This document shows, piece by piece, positions 1 through 5,931 of a stretch of DNA of 6,870 bases (positions within the stretch are counted from its first letter, which is position 1; each line of letters opens with the position of its first letter). A program made the position numbers and the translations under genes. Where the stretch lies: contig CANHKJ010000169.1 of the NCBI GenBank assembly GCA_947460915.1, forward strand, positions 1 through 6,870, read 5' to 3'. Source of the DNA: Verrucomicrobiia bacterium. GTDB lineage: Bacteria; Verrucomicrobiota; Verrucomicrobiia; Verrucomicrobiales; Akkermansiaceae. The notes under the pieces were generated by a model. It searched no databases, had not been told where the DNA came from, and saw nothing but the letters and a program-made list of their open reading frames with translations.

Positions 1-159
1 CTCGATGGCGAAATGCTCGAAATCGAGACCGATGGCCTGCTCGGCCGCGCCTTCCAACACGAGATCGATCACCTTGACGGCGTGCTCTTTCTCGATCGCC
101 TGTCCCCCGCCGCGAAAATGGCCATCCGCAAGCAACTCAAGCCCTTTGGCCCACAGTAG
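1..159 (+). CDS. def: Peptide deformylase, C-terminal end (5' end outside the window)
   Basis: Peptide deformylase removes the formyl group from the N-terminal methionine of new proteins as they leave the ribosome. Only the last 52 codons are present, read in frame 1 from the window edge to a TAG. The fragment carries the family's third signature: Gln-His-Glu-Ile-Asp-His at residues 19-24 of the fragment, where the two histidines (20 and 24) bind the catalytic metal and Glu21 is the general acid/base. It is followed by LDGVLFLDRLS, the usual strand after this helix, and a short basic tail (KMAIRKQLK). The earlier motifs (GxGLAAPQ and EGCLS) lie upstream of the window. The gene ends 142 bases before polA, on the same strand. 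No terminator hairpin is visible after it. The assignment rests on the HExxH context, which is very characteristic. Confidence 0.93.
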   Translation, partial: LDGEMLEIETDGLLGRAFQHEIDHLDGVLFLDRLSPAAKMAIRKQLKPFGPQ

Positions 160-163
160 GAGA

Positions 164-199
164 AAGACTCAAGACTTTCAGACATAAGACGTAAGACTT
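164..199. repeat. Degenerate tandem heptamer repeat (AAGACTT-like)
   Basis: AGAC occurs five times, at 165, 172, 180, 187 and 194, with offsets of 7, 8, 7 and 7. The two best units are AAGACTCAAGACTT (164-177) and AAGACGTAAGACTT (186-199), which match at 12 of 14 positions and start 22 bases apart. The array begins directly after the deformylase stop and lies about 45 bases before the predicted polA -35 box. It could be an imperfect short tandem repeat of the heptamer kind scattered between genes in some bacteria, or a set of sites for a DNA-binding protein. Nothing here decides between these. Confidence 0.55.
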
Positions 200-233
200 G
201 AAGTGGAGATTTCAGCGGGAATGAGTGGCGTCA

Positions 234-274
234 GTTGTAGAAAATTGACCTTCGCTTGAAAAAAACTCTACAAC
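234..274. promoter_or_regulatory. Inverted repeat framing the polA promoter (possible operator)
   Basis: GTTGTAGA at 234-241 and TCTACAAC at 267-274 are perfect 8-bp reverse complements. Their centres are 33 bp apart, about three helical turns. The left arm sits just before the predicted -35 box and the right arm contains the -10 box, so a dimer or tetramer bound to both arms would cover the promoter. There is no T-tract after the right arm, so this is not an intrinsic terminator for deformylase. The repeat is plain in the sequence; the operator role is inference. Confidence 0.4.
245..274 (+). promoter_or_regulatory. Predicted sigma-70-type promoter for polA
   Basis: A -35 box TTGACC (245-250, five of six matches to TTGACA) and a -10 box TACAAC (269-274, four of six matches to TATAAT) are separated by 18 bases. 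A start of transcription near 281 would give a leader of about 20 bases before the polA ATG at 302. The spacer holds a run of seven A residues. The -10 box lies inside the right arm of an inverted repeat described separately. The match is reasonable but was made by eye, and promoter consensus in this lineage is not known to me. Confidence 0.45.
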
Positions 275-301
275 CACGCCAAAGCTGATCATCATCCCGC
301 C

Positions 302-3088
302 ATGCGACTTTTCCTACTCGATGGCATGGCTCTGATCTACCGGGCGCACTTTGCTTTCATCACTAACCCGATTCGCAATTCCAAGGGCGTCAATACCTCG
401 GCGCTCTATGGCTTTACGAATACGTTGTTGACGATCATCGAAAAGGAAAACCCCACACACCTCGGCGTCGCGTTTGATACTCATGCACCAACCGCACGGC
501 ACATTCGCTATCCTGCCTACAAAGCACAGCGCGATGCCACACCGGAAGAGTTGCTCGCAGCCATCCCTCACGTGAAGCGTCTCTGCCAAGCCTTTCACAT
601 TCCGGTGCTGGAGCTCGATGGATACGAGGCCGATGACATCATTGGAACCCTCGCTCATCGCGCCGATCAGGAGGGGAGTTTTCACACCTACATGGTCACG
701 CCTGATAAGGATTTTTCCCAACTCGTATCGCCCACCAGCTCCATCTGGCGACCTGGTCGCAAGGGCACCGATCATGAAATTCTCGACCTGCCGACCATTC
801 TCAAAAACTGGGAAATTCAGCGCGCCGATCAAGTCATCGATATTCTCGGCCTCTGGGGTGATGCCTCCGATAACATCCCCGGCGTGCCCGGCGTCGGCGA
901 GAAGACCGCGAAGAAACTCATCGCTGAATGGGACTCGGTCGAAAATTTGTTAGACAATGCCGCCAAGGTCAAAGGCAAGCTCGGCGAAAATCTTGTCGCC
1001 TACCGCGATCAAGCACTGCTCTCCAAAGAGCTCGCCACCATCATGCTCGATGTGCCGATCGTTCACTCATGGGAACAGCTCAAGCTCTCGCCCTATCCAG
1101 AGACCGAAATCCGCGCGCTGTTTGCCGAGTTCGAGTTCCGCACGCTCGCTAAGCGCTTGTTTCCCGAGGAAAAATCGGCAGTACCTGCAAAAGATACAAG
1201 TGCCCAAGAAACCGCGCCGAGCGATCGAAAAACCATTCGCGATGTTGCACACGAATACCGCATCGCCAACGATGATGCCTGCCGCGCTGAGCTTTTCGCC
1301 GCCCTTCGCTCGCAAGCAAGTTATTGCTTTGATACCGAAACCACTTCGCTCGATCCCTTCGCAGCGGAGCTTCTCGGCATCGCCTTTTCGTGGCAATCTC
1401 ATCAGGCTTGGTATCTGCCAACACCTGACCTAACAATTTTATTGCCCACGCTGCGCGAAATATTTTCCCTACCTAACGAAAAAATCGGCCACAACCTCAA
1501 ATACGATCTCGCCGTCTTGCAAAATCAAGGCATCACTGTCCAAGGGCCATTTTTCGATAGCATGCTCGCACACAGCCTGCTGCATCCTGATCAACGCCAC
1601 TCGATGGATCGGCTAGCCGAATCGCATCTGCACTATACCCCGATCAAATTCAGCGACATCGCCACACCCGCGGGCGCCGAAAAATCAAGCGCAGCCAGCG
1701 ATGATCTTTTTGCCTACGCCGCCGCACAACCAACGAACAAAAAAGACCTTTCCGTTGCACACATCCCGCTCGAAATCCTTGCCGAGTATGCCGCCGAAGA
1801 TGCCGATGTCACTTGGCAGCTTGCGACCTTACTGCGCGAGGAATTAACCCAATCAGGACAATCCGAAGTTTTTTCCACCATCGAGTCTCCACTACTCCCC
1901 GTGCTCACCCGCATGGAAATGCAGGGCATTGCCATCGATCCCGCAGCTCTAACAGAAATCGGCAACGAGCTTCAGCAAACCATCGATGCCCTGACCATCT
2001 CAATCTCCGAGCACGCAGGGATGACCTTCAACCTGAACTCGCCAAAACAACTCGGCGAAGTTCTTTTCACTAAACTCAATCTTGCCGAGAAAGCCAAGAA
2101 GACTACCACGGGGCAATTCAAAACCGATGAAGCCACGCTCAGTGCGTTAGAAGGCAGTCATCCGATCATCAGCGACATCCTCCAATACCGCGAGGCCACC
2201 AAGCTAAAGTCCACCTATGTCGATGCCCTTCCCACACACATCCAACCCAAAACTGGGCGCATCCATACGACATTCCACCAACTCGTCGCAGCCACTGGTC
2301 GACTCGCCTCCACCGATCCCAACATCCAAAACATCCCCGTGCGTTCCGCTCTGGGCAAAAAAATTCGCAAAGCCTTTATCCCCGCAGCGGGTTGCACCTT
2401 GCTGAGTTGCGACTATTCGCAAATTGAACTTCGCATCATGGCCGCGCTATCGGGTGACGAGGGCATGATTTCCGCCTTCCGCGAAAATGCCGACATTCAC
2501 ACCGCCACCGCTGCCAAGGTGTATGGCATCGCTCCCAGTGAGGTCACGAAAGAGATGCGCAGTCACGCCAAAATGGTCAATTTCGGCATCATCTACGGCA
2601 TTTCCGCGTTCGGCCTCAGCCAACGCCTCGGCATCCCACGCAGTGATGCCGCACAACTCATCGATAACTATTTCGAGCAATACCCTGGCATCAAATCCTT
2701 CATGGATGCCACTATCGCTAAAACCCGTGAGCAAGGCTACATTGAGACACTCAGCGGTCGCCGCCGCATGCTGCCCGACATCCATTCCGCCAATCAAAAC
2801 ATCCGTGGCAACGCCGAACGCGCTGCCATCAATACGCCGATCCAAGGCACTGCAGCCGACATGATCAAACTCGCGATGATCCGCATCGATGCGTTGCTGC
2901 AATCCAGCTACCGCAGCAAGCTCTTGCTCCAAGTGCACGATGAATTGGTCTTCGATCTCGTCGCCGAAGAAAAAGACGAACTAGTGCCCCAAATCCTCCA
3001 CATCATGCAACACGCCCTCGTTTTGCCCCATGATGTGCCTATTGTCGTCGAGGCCGGAACGGGCGACAATTGGCTCGCAGCACACTAA
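302..3088 (+). CDS. polA: DNA polymerase I (5'-nuclease, proofreading exonuclease and polymerase)
   Basis: This is a full-length family A DNA polymerase of 928 residues, the same length as the E. coli enzyme, which fills gaps and removes RNA primers in replication and repair. The 5'-nuclease domain spans about residues 1-290: Asp7, the YEADD motif (108-112), TPDKDF (133-138) and GDASDNIPGVPGVGEKTA (186-203). After a linker (about 290-312) comes the 3'-5' exonuclease with all three motifs intact: Asp344/Glu346, Asn398 with Asp402, and Tyr496 with Asp500, so proofreading should be active. The polymerase domain has motif A with Asp704 and Glu709, the O-helix with Arg753, Lys757, Phe761 and Tyr765, and motif C with His879, Asp880 and Glu881. 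Phe761, rather than Tyr, predicts discrimination against dideoxynucleotides. An Ala/Ser-rich insertion sits at about 456-480. MRLFLLDG is the expected N terminus, although no Shine-Dalgarno sequence precedes it. Confidence 0.98.
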   Translation: MRLFLLDGMALIYRAHFAFITNPIRNSKGVNTSALYGFTNTLLTIIEKENPTHLGVAFDTHAPTARHIRYPAYKAQRDATPEELLAAIPHVKRLCQAFHIPVLELDGYEADDIIGTLAHRADQEGSFHTYMVTPDKDFSQLVSPTSSIWRPGRKGTDHEILDLPTILKNWEIQRADQVIDILGLWGDASDNIPGVPGVGEKTAKKLIAEWDSVENLLDNAAKVKGKLGENLVAYRDQALLSKELATIMLDVPIVHSWEQLKLSPYPETEIRALFAEFEFRTLAKRLFPEEKSAVPAKDTSAQETAPSDRKTIRDVAHEYRIANDDACRAELFAALRSQASYCFDTETTSLDPFAAELLGIAFSWQSHQAWYLPTPDLTILLPTLREIFSLPNEKIGHNLKYDLAVLQNQGITVQGPFFDSMLAHSLLHPDQRHSMDRLAESHLHYTPIKFSDIATPAGAEKSSAASDDLFAYAAAQPTNKKDLSVAHIPLEILAEYAAEDADVTWQLATLLREELTQSGQSEVFSTIESPLLPVLTRMEMQGIAIDPAALTEIGNELQQTIDALTISISEHAGMTFNLNSPKQLGEVLFTKLNLAEKAKKTTTGQFKTDEATLSALEGSHPIISDILQYREATKLKSTYVDALPTHIQPKTGRIHTTFHQLVAATGRLASTDPNIQNIPVRSALGKKIRKAFIPAAGCTLLSCDYSQIELRIMAALSGDEGMISAFRENADIHTATAAKVYGIAPSEVTKEMRSHAKMVNFGIIYGISAFGLSQRLGIPRSDAAQLIDNYFEQYPGIKSFMDATIAKTREQGYIETLSGRRRMLPDIHSANQNIRGNAERAAINTPIQGTAADMIKLAMIRIDALLQSSYRSKLLLQVHDELVFDLVAEEKDELVPQILHIMQHALVLPHDVPIVVEAGTGDNWLAAH

Positions 3089-3161
3089 TTTTCGAGGAAA
3101 AACAAAAATTCAAATATATCCGGAGGGGTGGCGGCGGATGAATGGCGATTACTCTTGATTT

Positions 3162-3710
3162 ATGAGGAAATCCAAGATACCAGATCATCTCGAATGCAAA
3201 GCTATGAACGTAAACCGTGGAATTTTTGACAGTCTGCCTCTATCTGAGCAAAATGGAGCCATCGACCCTTTTTCCTTTGTAGGTGAAGCCCCCCATGAGT
3301 CCAATCTTGTAACCGCTCCTTTTTTCATAGCTCCCACGCATCAGGCTCAGCCAATCCAGCTTCCTGCCGCGCCTACACAGCACAATCATTTTTCCGTTCA
3401 TCGCGAGCCTGTGGTCGCTATGAGTGTAGCTCCTATGCCGCAACAAAGCTTTGGCTCATGGCCACACACGCAAGAACTCACCGCAGCAGCCTCATTTGCC
3501 AAAGAATTGGCACAATCTGATGTAAGTCCCTTTGCTTTTGAGCCCACAAATGCAGAAGTTGCTCCTCTCATAGGCGTCGAAGAAGCCCCAGTTCTCCGCC
3601 AATTGGAACTCCGTGCGATTTTTGGGGTGGACCGCGAAATGAGCACCGATGAAATTCTCATACGCACTCGCTCACTCCCCGGAATCAAGCATGTTGCCAA
3701 GATTGGCTAA
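3162..3710 (+). CDS. Unrecognised protein, frame ended early by an in-frame TAA
   Basis: This 182-codon frame encodes a protein I do not recognise. Residues 20-145 are rich in Pro, Gln, Ala and His and look disordered. Residues 146-182 look folded (LELRAIFGVDREMSTDEI, then RSLPGIKHVAKIG) and suggest a beta-alpha-beta unit of the kind that ends in a short PGI turn. The TAA at 3708-3710 cuts this unit, and the same frame continues at once with matching protein-like sequence to 3920, so this is probably the front part of a gene of about 252 codons. There is no signal peptide and no membrane segment. The start is uncertain: ATG 3162 has no Shine-Dalgarno sequence, and ATG 3204 (MNVNRGIFDSL) is an equally natural start. 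It lies 73 bases after polA on the same strand. The stop may be a nonsense mutation or a sequencing error. Confidence 0.6.
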   Translation: MRKSKIPDHLECKAMNVNRGIFDSLPLSEQNGAIDPFSFVGEAPHESNLVTAPFFIAPTHQAQPIQLPAAPTQHNHFSVHREPVVAMSVAPMPQQSFGSWPHTQELTAAASFAKELAQSDVSPFAFEPTNAEVAPLIGVEEAPVLRQLELRAIFGVDREMSTDEILIRTRSLPGIKHVAKIG

Positions 3711-3920
3711 AATGATGTTGCATCGCTCGAAAGCTTCAAGGCAACCCTTCAAGGTCACGGCTTTGGATGTGGAAATATCCGCCTCTACTTTGACAGTATG
3801 CCGATCGAATTCGTGCGCGATGGCCAAACCGTGCTCGCCGTGCAGACCAATGGCGGCTTTGCCCCCGGCGTCAAGGAGGCGATCATGATCGTCGCCCGCG
3901 AGCTGGAGAAAATGACTTAG
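3711..3920 (+). pseudogene. In-frame C-terminal continuation of the interrupted gene
   Basis: The codons after the TAA, kept in the same frame, read NDVASLESFKATLQ, a Gly-rich link (GHGFGCGN), then IRLYFDSMPIEFVRDGQTVL, AVQTNGGFAPGVKEAIMIVA and RELEKMT, ending in TAG (3918-3920). The 69 residues alternate strand-like and helix-like stretches, and the final helix (GVKEAIMIVARELEKM) is cleanly amphipathic. Codon use resembles polA, with C or G common at third positions, while the other two frames give poor-quality peptides. It therefore looks like real coding sequence that recently belonged to the upstream frame. No start codon with a ribosome site is visible at its beginning; the first in-frame ATG is at 3798. 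It could be a dead gene end, part of an intact gene with one miscalled base, or the product of stop-codon readthrough; I find the first two more likely. Confidence 0.6.
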
Positions 3921-3939
3921 CATTTGCGCACGTTCCATC

Positions 3940-4125
3940 ATGATTCAATTACGCAAAACCAAACCTTTTGCAGGAATCAATGTTGCCAGCGTAGGTCCGC
4001 CCAACTGCGGCGAGGACGATTTCATGCGCATTCTCTCAAGCGATTGCGCCGCAGGCTCATTCACCCGTTGCGATCTCTTGCTTCAAGATGGCGTGCAAGG
4101 ATACCTCGCCGCCCGCAGCGCGTGA
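3940..4125 (+). CDS. Small hypothetical protein with three cysteines
   Basis: This 61-codon frame begins 19 bases after the preceding stop. I do not recognise the product. It has a basic start (MIQLRKTK) and then a mixed, globular-looking sequence with three cysteines, in PPNCGED, SSDCAAG and TRCDLLL, and no membrane segment or signal peptide. Codon use is like the neighbouring genes, and this frame gives a much more balanced peptide than the Arg- and Ser-rich alternatives on the same strand, which argues for real coding. There is no Shine-Dalgarno sequence before the ATG, in keeping with the rest of the window. It ends 29 bases before the end of a convergent gene. It might be a complete small protein or the remaining front end of a longer gene that has been truncated; no continuation is visible in any frame. 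Confidence 0.5.
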   Translation: MIQLRKTKPFAGINVASVGPPNCGEDDFMRILSSDCAAGSFTRCDLLLQDGVQGYLAARSA

Positions 4126-4154
4126 AGCGAAGAGCCAGCGAAGGCCCGATTTCC

Positions 4155-5120
4155 TCACAAATCCATCTCTTCCAAACTGCGTAGGAAGGCAAAACGCTCC
4201 TCATCGCTTGGTTCGCCTCCGAGTTTTTCTAACAAAACACTCCACTCTGCCGCGAATTCCTCAGGCAAGGCGGGACTTTGTTTCAATTCTCCCAACATCC
4301 AAGCCAAAGCCAAAAAATCGCTCAACCACAAATGAGCCGAGGAGAACAAAATTTTCACTCCTTCTGCCGGACTACCCGCTGCGGCCTCAGCCGGATACTC
4401 CAAATCAAAGGCCCGCGGATGACCGATCAACCTTGCGGCAAAAGGGTTCGTCCGAATCGCCTTGCGCAACCACTGATTTGCTTGTGCATCCTCCCAGGAG
4501 GCAGCCGCCGCCTCATCACCTGATTCCTGATAGGCCTGCTCCGCTTCGTCGGCCGCCACCAAAAATCGCAACAGAGCTCGTTGATAGAGGATTGATGCAG
4601 ACTCATCATCGGTTTCATCAGGCAGCCATTGCTGCGCCTCTTCCAACCGACCATCCATCAAGCAAAGAGAAAAAAGCTTTTCACGCGCGCCTAATGGATC
4701 GCCGCATGCTTCTTCATGCAATCGCACATAGATCGCCTCCGCCTCCGCAAATTCAGACAAGGCCTCACAGCTCGCCGCCCAACCAAAAAGACAGGACAAA
4801 TAGAGAGCTGCAGGCCCTTCCTCCCACTTGCTAGGCTCTTGCCTCGCCAAAACAATATGATCCGCAAACTCCGTCTCCGCCAGTGTCACCGCGCGCGCAA
4901 ACAATTCACTTGCCACAGCAGCATCCTGCGATTTCTCAGCTTCATCCCACAGCGCTTGCAACCGAACGGCAGGCGGTGCATTTTCTGATAAAAATTCTTC
5001 CACGCTGCGATTTTCTACCTGCTTCCGCATCCACTCTTCCGCCTCAGCAGCTGACTCAAACTGTTGATGCTCCAGAATTTGATCGAGTCGTTTCAGCCAT
5101 TGTTCAATCGGTTCCTCCAT
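4155..5120 (-). CDS. TPR-like / ST7-like helical repeat protein
   Basis: This is a 321-residue, acidic, almost wholly helical protein with no signal peptide or membrane segment, so probably cytoplasmic. Several helix pairs have the small-residue pattern of tetratricopeptide repeats, for example at residues 66-85, 107-136 and 141-165. The run from DPLGAREKLFSLCLMDGRLEE to the RALLRF at 181-186 closely follows the layout of bacterial ST7-like proteins as I remember them (a D-x-x-G-x-R helix, a 'gr-eeA' helix, then a raLL-F helix). The later AIRTNPFAARLIG (221-233) resembles their conserved ALxxNPHVPxYLL segment, and the AEAAAGSPAEGVKILF stretch fits their EAxxYA helix. The role of such proteins in bacteria is unknown to me; protein-protein binding is the usual inference for TPR folds. 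MEEPIEQW is a good start but has no Shine-Dalgarno sequence. A -35-like TTGACA lies upstream at 5158-5153 without a good -10 box. Confidence 0.7.
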   Translation of the reverse strand: MEEPIEQWLKRLDQILEHQQFESAAEAEEWMRKQVENRSVEEFLSENAPPAVRLQALWDEAEKSQDAAVASELFARAVTLAETEFADHIVLARQEPSKWEEGPAALYLSCLFGWAASCEALSEFAEAEAIYVRLHEEACGDPLGAREKLFSLCLMDGRLEEAQQWLPDETDDESASILYQRALLRFLVAADEAEQAYQESGDEAAAASWEDAQANQWLRKAIRTNPFAARLIGHPRAFDLEYPAEAAAGSPAEGVKILFSSAHLWLSDFLALAWMLGELKQSPALPEEFAAEWSVLLEKLGGEPSDEERFAFLRSLEEMDL

Positions 5121-5291
5121 GCATGAAGAGTCTGCGTGGATGACATGAACTTTGTCAAGACATGGGGGACTCGGAAAAATTGCGGCTTATGCGCTTCGTC
5201 TATCTGAGGGTGGGGCATCATGAAAAAAGGGCGAACCACCGTGCAATTGTCTCGGGAGATCGAGCAAAAAGGGCGATCTTTCATGCTTTTT
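5121..5291. other. Leader region upstream of the ST7-like gene
   Basis: No gene is supported here; this stretch separates the ST7-like gene from the terminator of the gene before it. It must hold the promoter of the ST7-like gene unless transcription reads through. On the - strand a perfect TTGACA (5158-5153) stands 32 bases before the ATG, but the expected -10 position reads GCAGAC or CAGACT, a poor match. An 11-bp direct repeat AAAAAGGGCGA occurs at 5224-5234 and 5266-5276, 42 bp apart, and AGATCG/CGATCT (5257-5262 and 5274-5279) could form a weak 6-bp hairpin. Confidence 0.35.
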
Positions 5292-5306
5292 GCTCCAAGC
5301 ACCGAG

Positions 5307-5348
5307 AAAAAAACAGCACCAGCCGAGCTTTTTTCTCCGCTGGTGCTG
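5307..5348 (-). terminator. Strong intrinsic terminator after the helical unknown gene
   Basis: Read on the - strand, CAGCACCAGC (5348-5339), a 15-base loop, and GCTGGTGCTG (5323-5314) form a perfect 10-bp stem followed at once by seven T residues (5313-5307). This is a textbook rho-independent terminator, and it begins 29 bases after the TAA of the gene at 5851-5378. Outside it, GCTCCAAG (5292-5299) and CTTGGAGC (5349-5356) could pair further, which would leave a 14-base bulge that includes the T-tract. Confidence 0.88.
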
Positions 5349-5377
5349 CTTGGAGCTTGATCAGGGAATGCGCTCAA

Positions 5378-5851
5378 TTAGGGCGCATCAGAGTCCTGTG
5401 TTTCCTTTCGGCGTCGAGAAAAACGTTGCCCGACTTGATCAATCAGGTCATCAAGACCAGAACCTTTCCCTGTGCGCTGCGCGGCATGATAGACTTCAAG
5501 GGCGGCAATGTAGGCTTCGGAACCAGCGAGTAGCTGTGAGTCCTCGACGAGCTCCGTGAGTTTGGCAAGTTGTTGGCGAATGGGCTCAAGTGCCTCACTC
5601 AGGGCATGGTCTTTTGCAAAATCCGTAACGTTGAATTTTTTCGGTAGAAATGAATCATCCTGTTGTGCAATTTGAACGCAGCGACTGACGAATGCTCGCG
5701 ATTTATCGCCCATCTTAGGGAGAGTTCTGCGCTCATCTGGGGAAAGGTCGATGAGAAAGGGCAATGCAGCTTTCAGATCGGCGATTTTGGCTTGGATTTT
5801 GGTAGCTTCAATAGCAGTAATGCTTGCGGAGATGCGGTTCGGTGTGGTCAT
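5378..5851 (-). CDS. Conserved helical protein of unknown function
   Basis: This encodes 157 residues from the ATG at 5851, MTTPNRISASI. A TTG two codons earlier (5857) would also be in frame but is less likely. The protein is predicted to be nearly all alpha-helical and cytoplasmic. Its most distinctive stretch is LPFLIDLSPDERRTLPKMGD followed by KSRAFV, and then a later LLAGSEAYIAALEVYHAAQ helix. I recall this LxFLIxLSPxERxxLPKMGDKxxxFV pattern from an unnamed family common in Bacteroidota, Verrucomicrobiota and some cyanobacteria, with no known function. The C-terminal tail (RFSRRRKETQDSD) is strongly charged and probably flexible. No catalytic or metal-binding motif is apparent. The gene lies 80 bases downstream of gcvH but is separated from it by a terminator (5902-5872), and a second terminator follows it, so it may be its own transcript. 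Confidence 0.8.
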   Translation of the reverse strand: MTTPNRISASITAIEATKIQAKIADLKAALPFLIDLSPDERRTLPKMGDKSRAFVSRCVQIAQQDDSFLPKKFNVTDFAKDHALSEALEPIRQQLAKLTELVEDSQLLAGSEAYIAALEVYHAAQRTGKGSGLDDLIDQVGQRFSRRRKETQDSDAP

Positions 5852-5871
5852 AGGCAATCATCAACACTAAC

Positions 5872-5902
5872 AAAAAAGGAGAAGCCGCACGCGACTTCTC
5901 CT
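5872..5902 (-). terminator. Intrinsic terminator downstream of gcvH
   Basis: On the - strand, AGGAGAAG (5902-5895) and CTTCTCCT (5884-5877) form an 8-bp stem, which can extend inward through one G-T wobble and further G-C pairs to a tight loop. It is followed by a T-tract (TTTTTT from 5877 to 5872, the first T closing the stem). It sits 29 bases after the gcvH stop and about 20 bases before the start of the next - strand gene, so it should end the gcvT-gcvH transcript. Confidence 0.85.
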
Positions 5903-5931
5903 AAGAAAAATTTGCTAGAGAAAACTCTCAG

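Noticed and set aside
164..199. Heptamer ladder as a CRISPR array
   Set aside because: The units are only 7-8 bases with no spacers of CRISPR length and no cas genes nearby.
2447..2938. - strand frame of 163 codons inside polA
   Set aside because: It mirrors the most conserved part of the polymerase domain, where strong constraint on the + strand readily leaves an open antisense frame.
3708..3710. Stop codon read as selenocysteine or pyrrolysine
   Set aside because: The codon is TAA, whereas those amino acids use TGA and TAG.
3649..3888. + strand frame bridging the TAA at 3708 in a different frame, as a possible frameshift product
   Set aside because: Its translation is Ser- and Arg-rich and unlike a folded protein; the natural continuation is in the original frame, so no frameshift is needed.
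4088..4834. Long + strand frame of 248 codons opposite the ST7-like gene
   Set aside because: Its product is dominated by Pro, Arg, His and Ser with no domain-like pattern, while the opposite strand gives a coherent helical protein; it is a shadow frame.
5257..5279. AGATCG/CGATCT hairpin as a + strand terminator
   Set aside because: The stem is only 6 bp, there is no immediate T-tract, and no + strand gene ends just before it.
5162..5533. + strand frame of 123 codons
   Set aside because: It runs through the - strand terminator palindrome and into the helical unknown gene in antisense; its composition is not protein-like.
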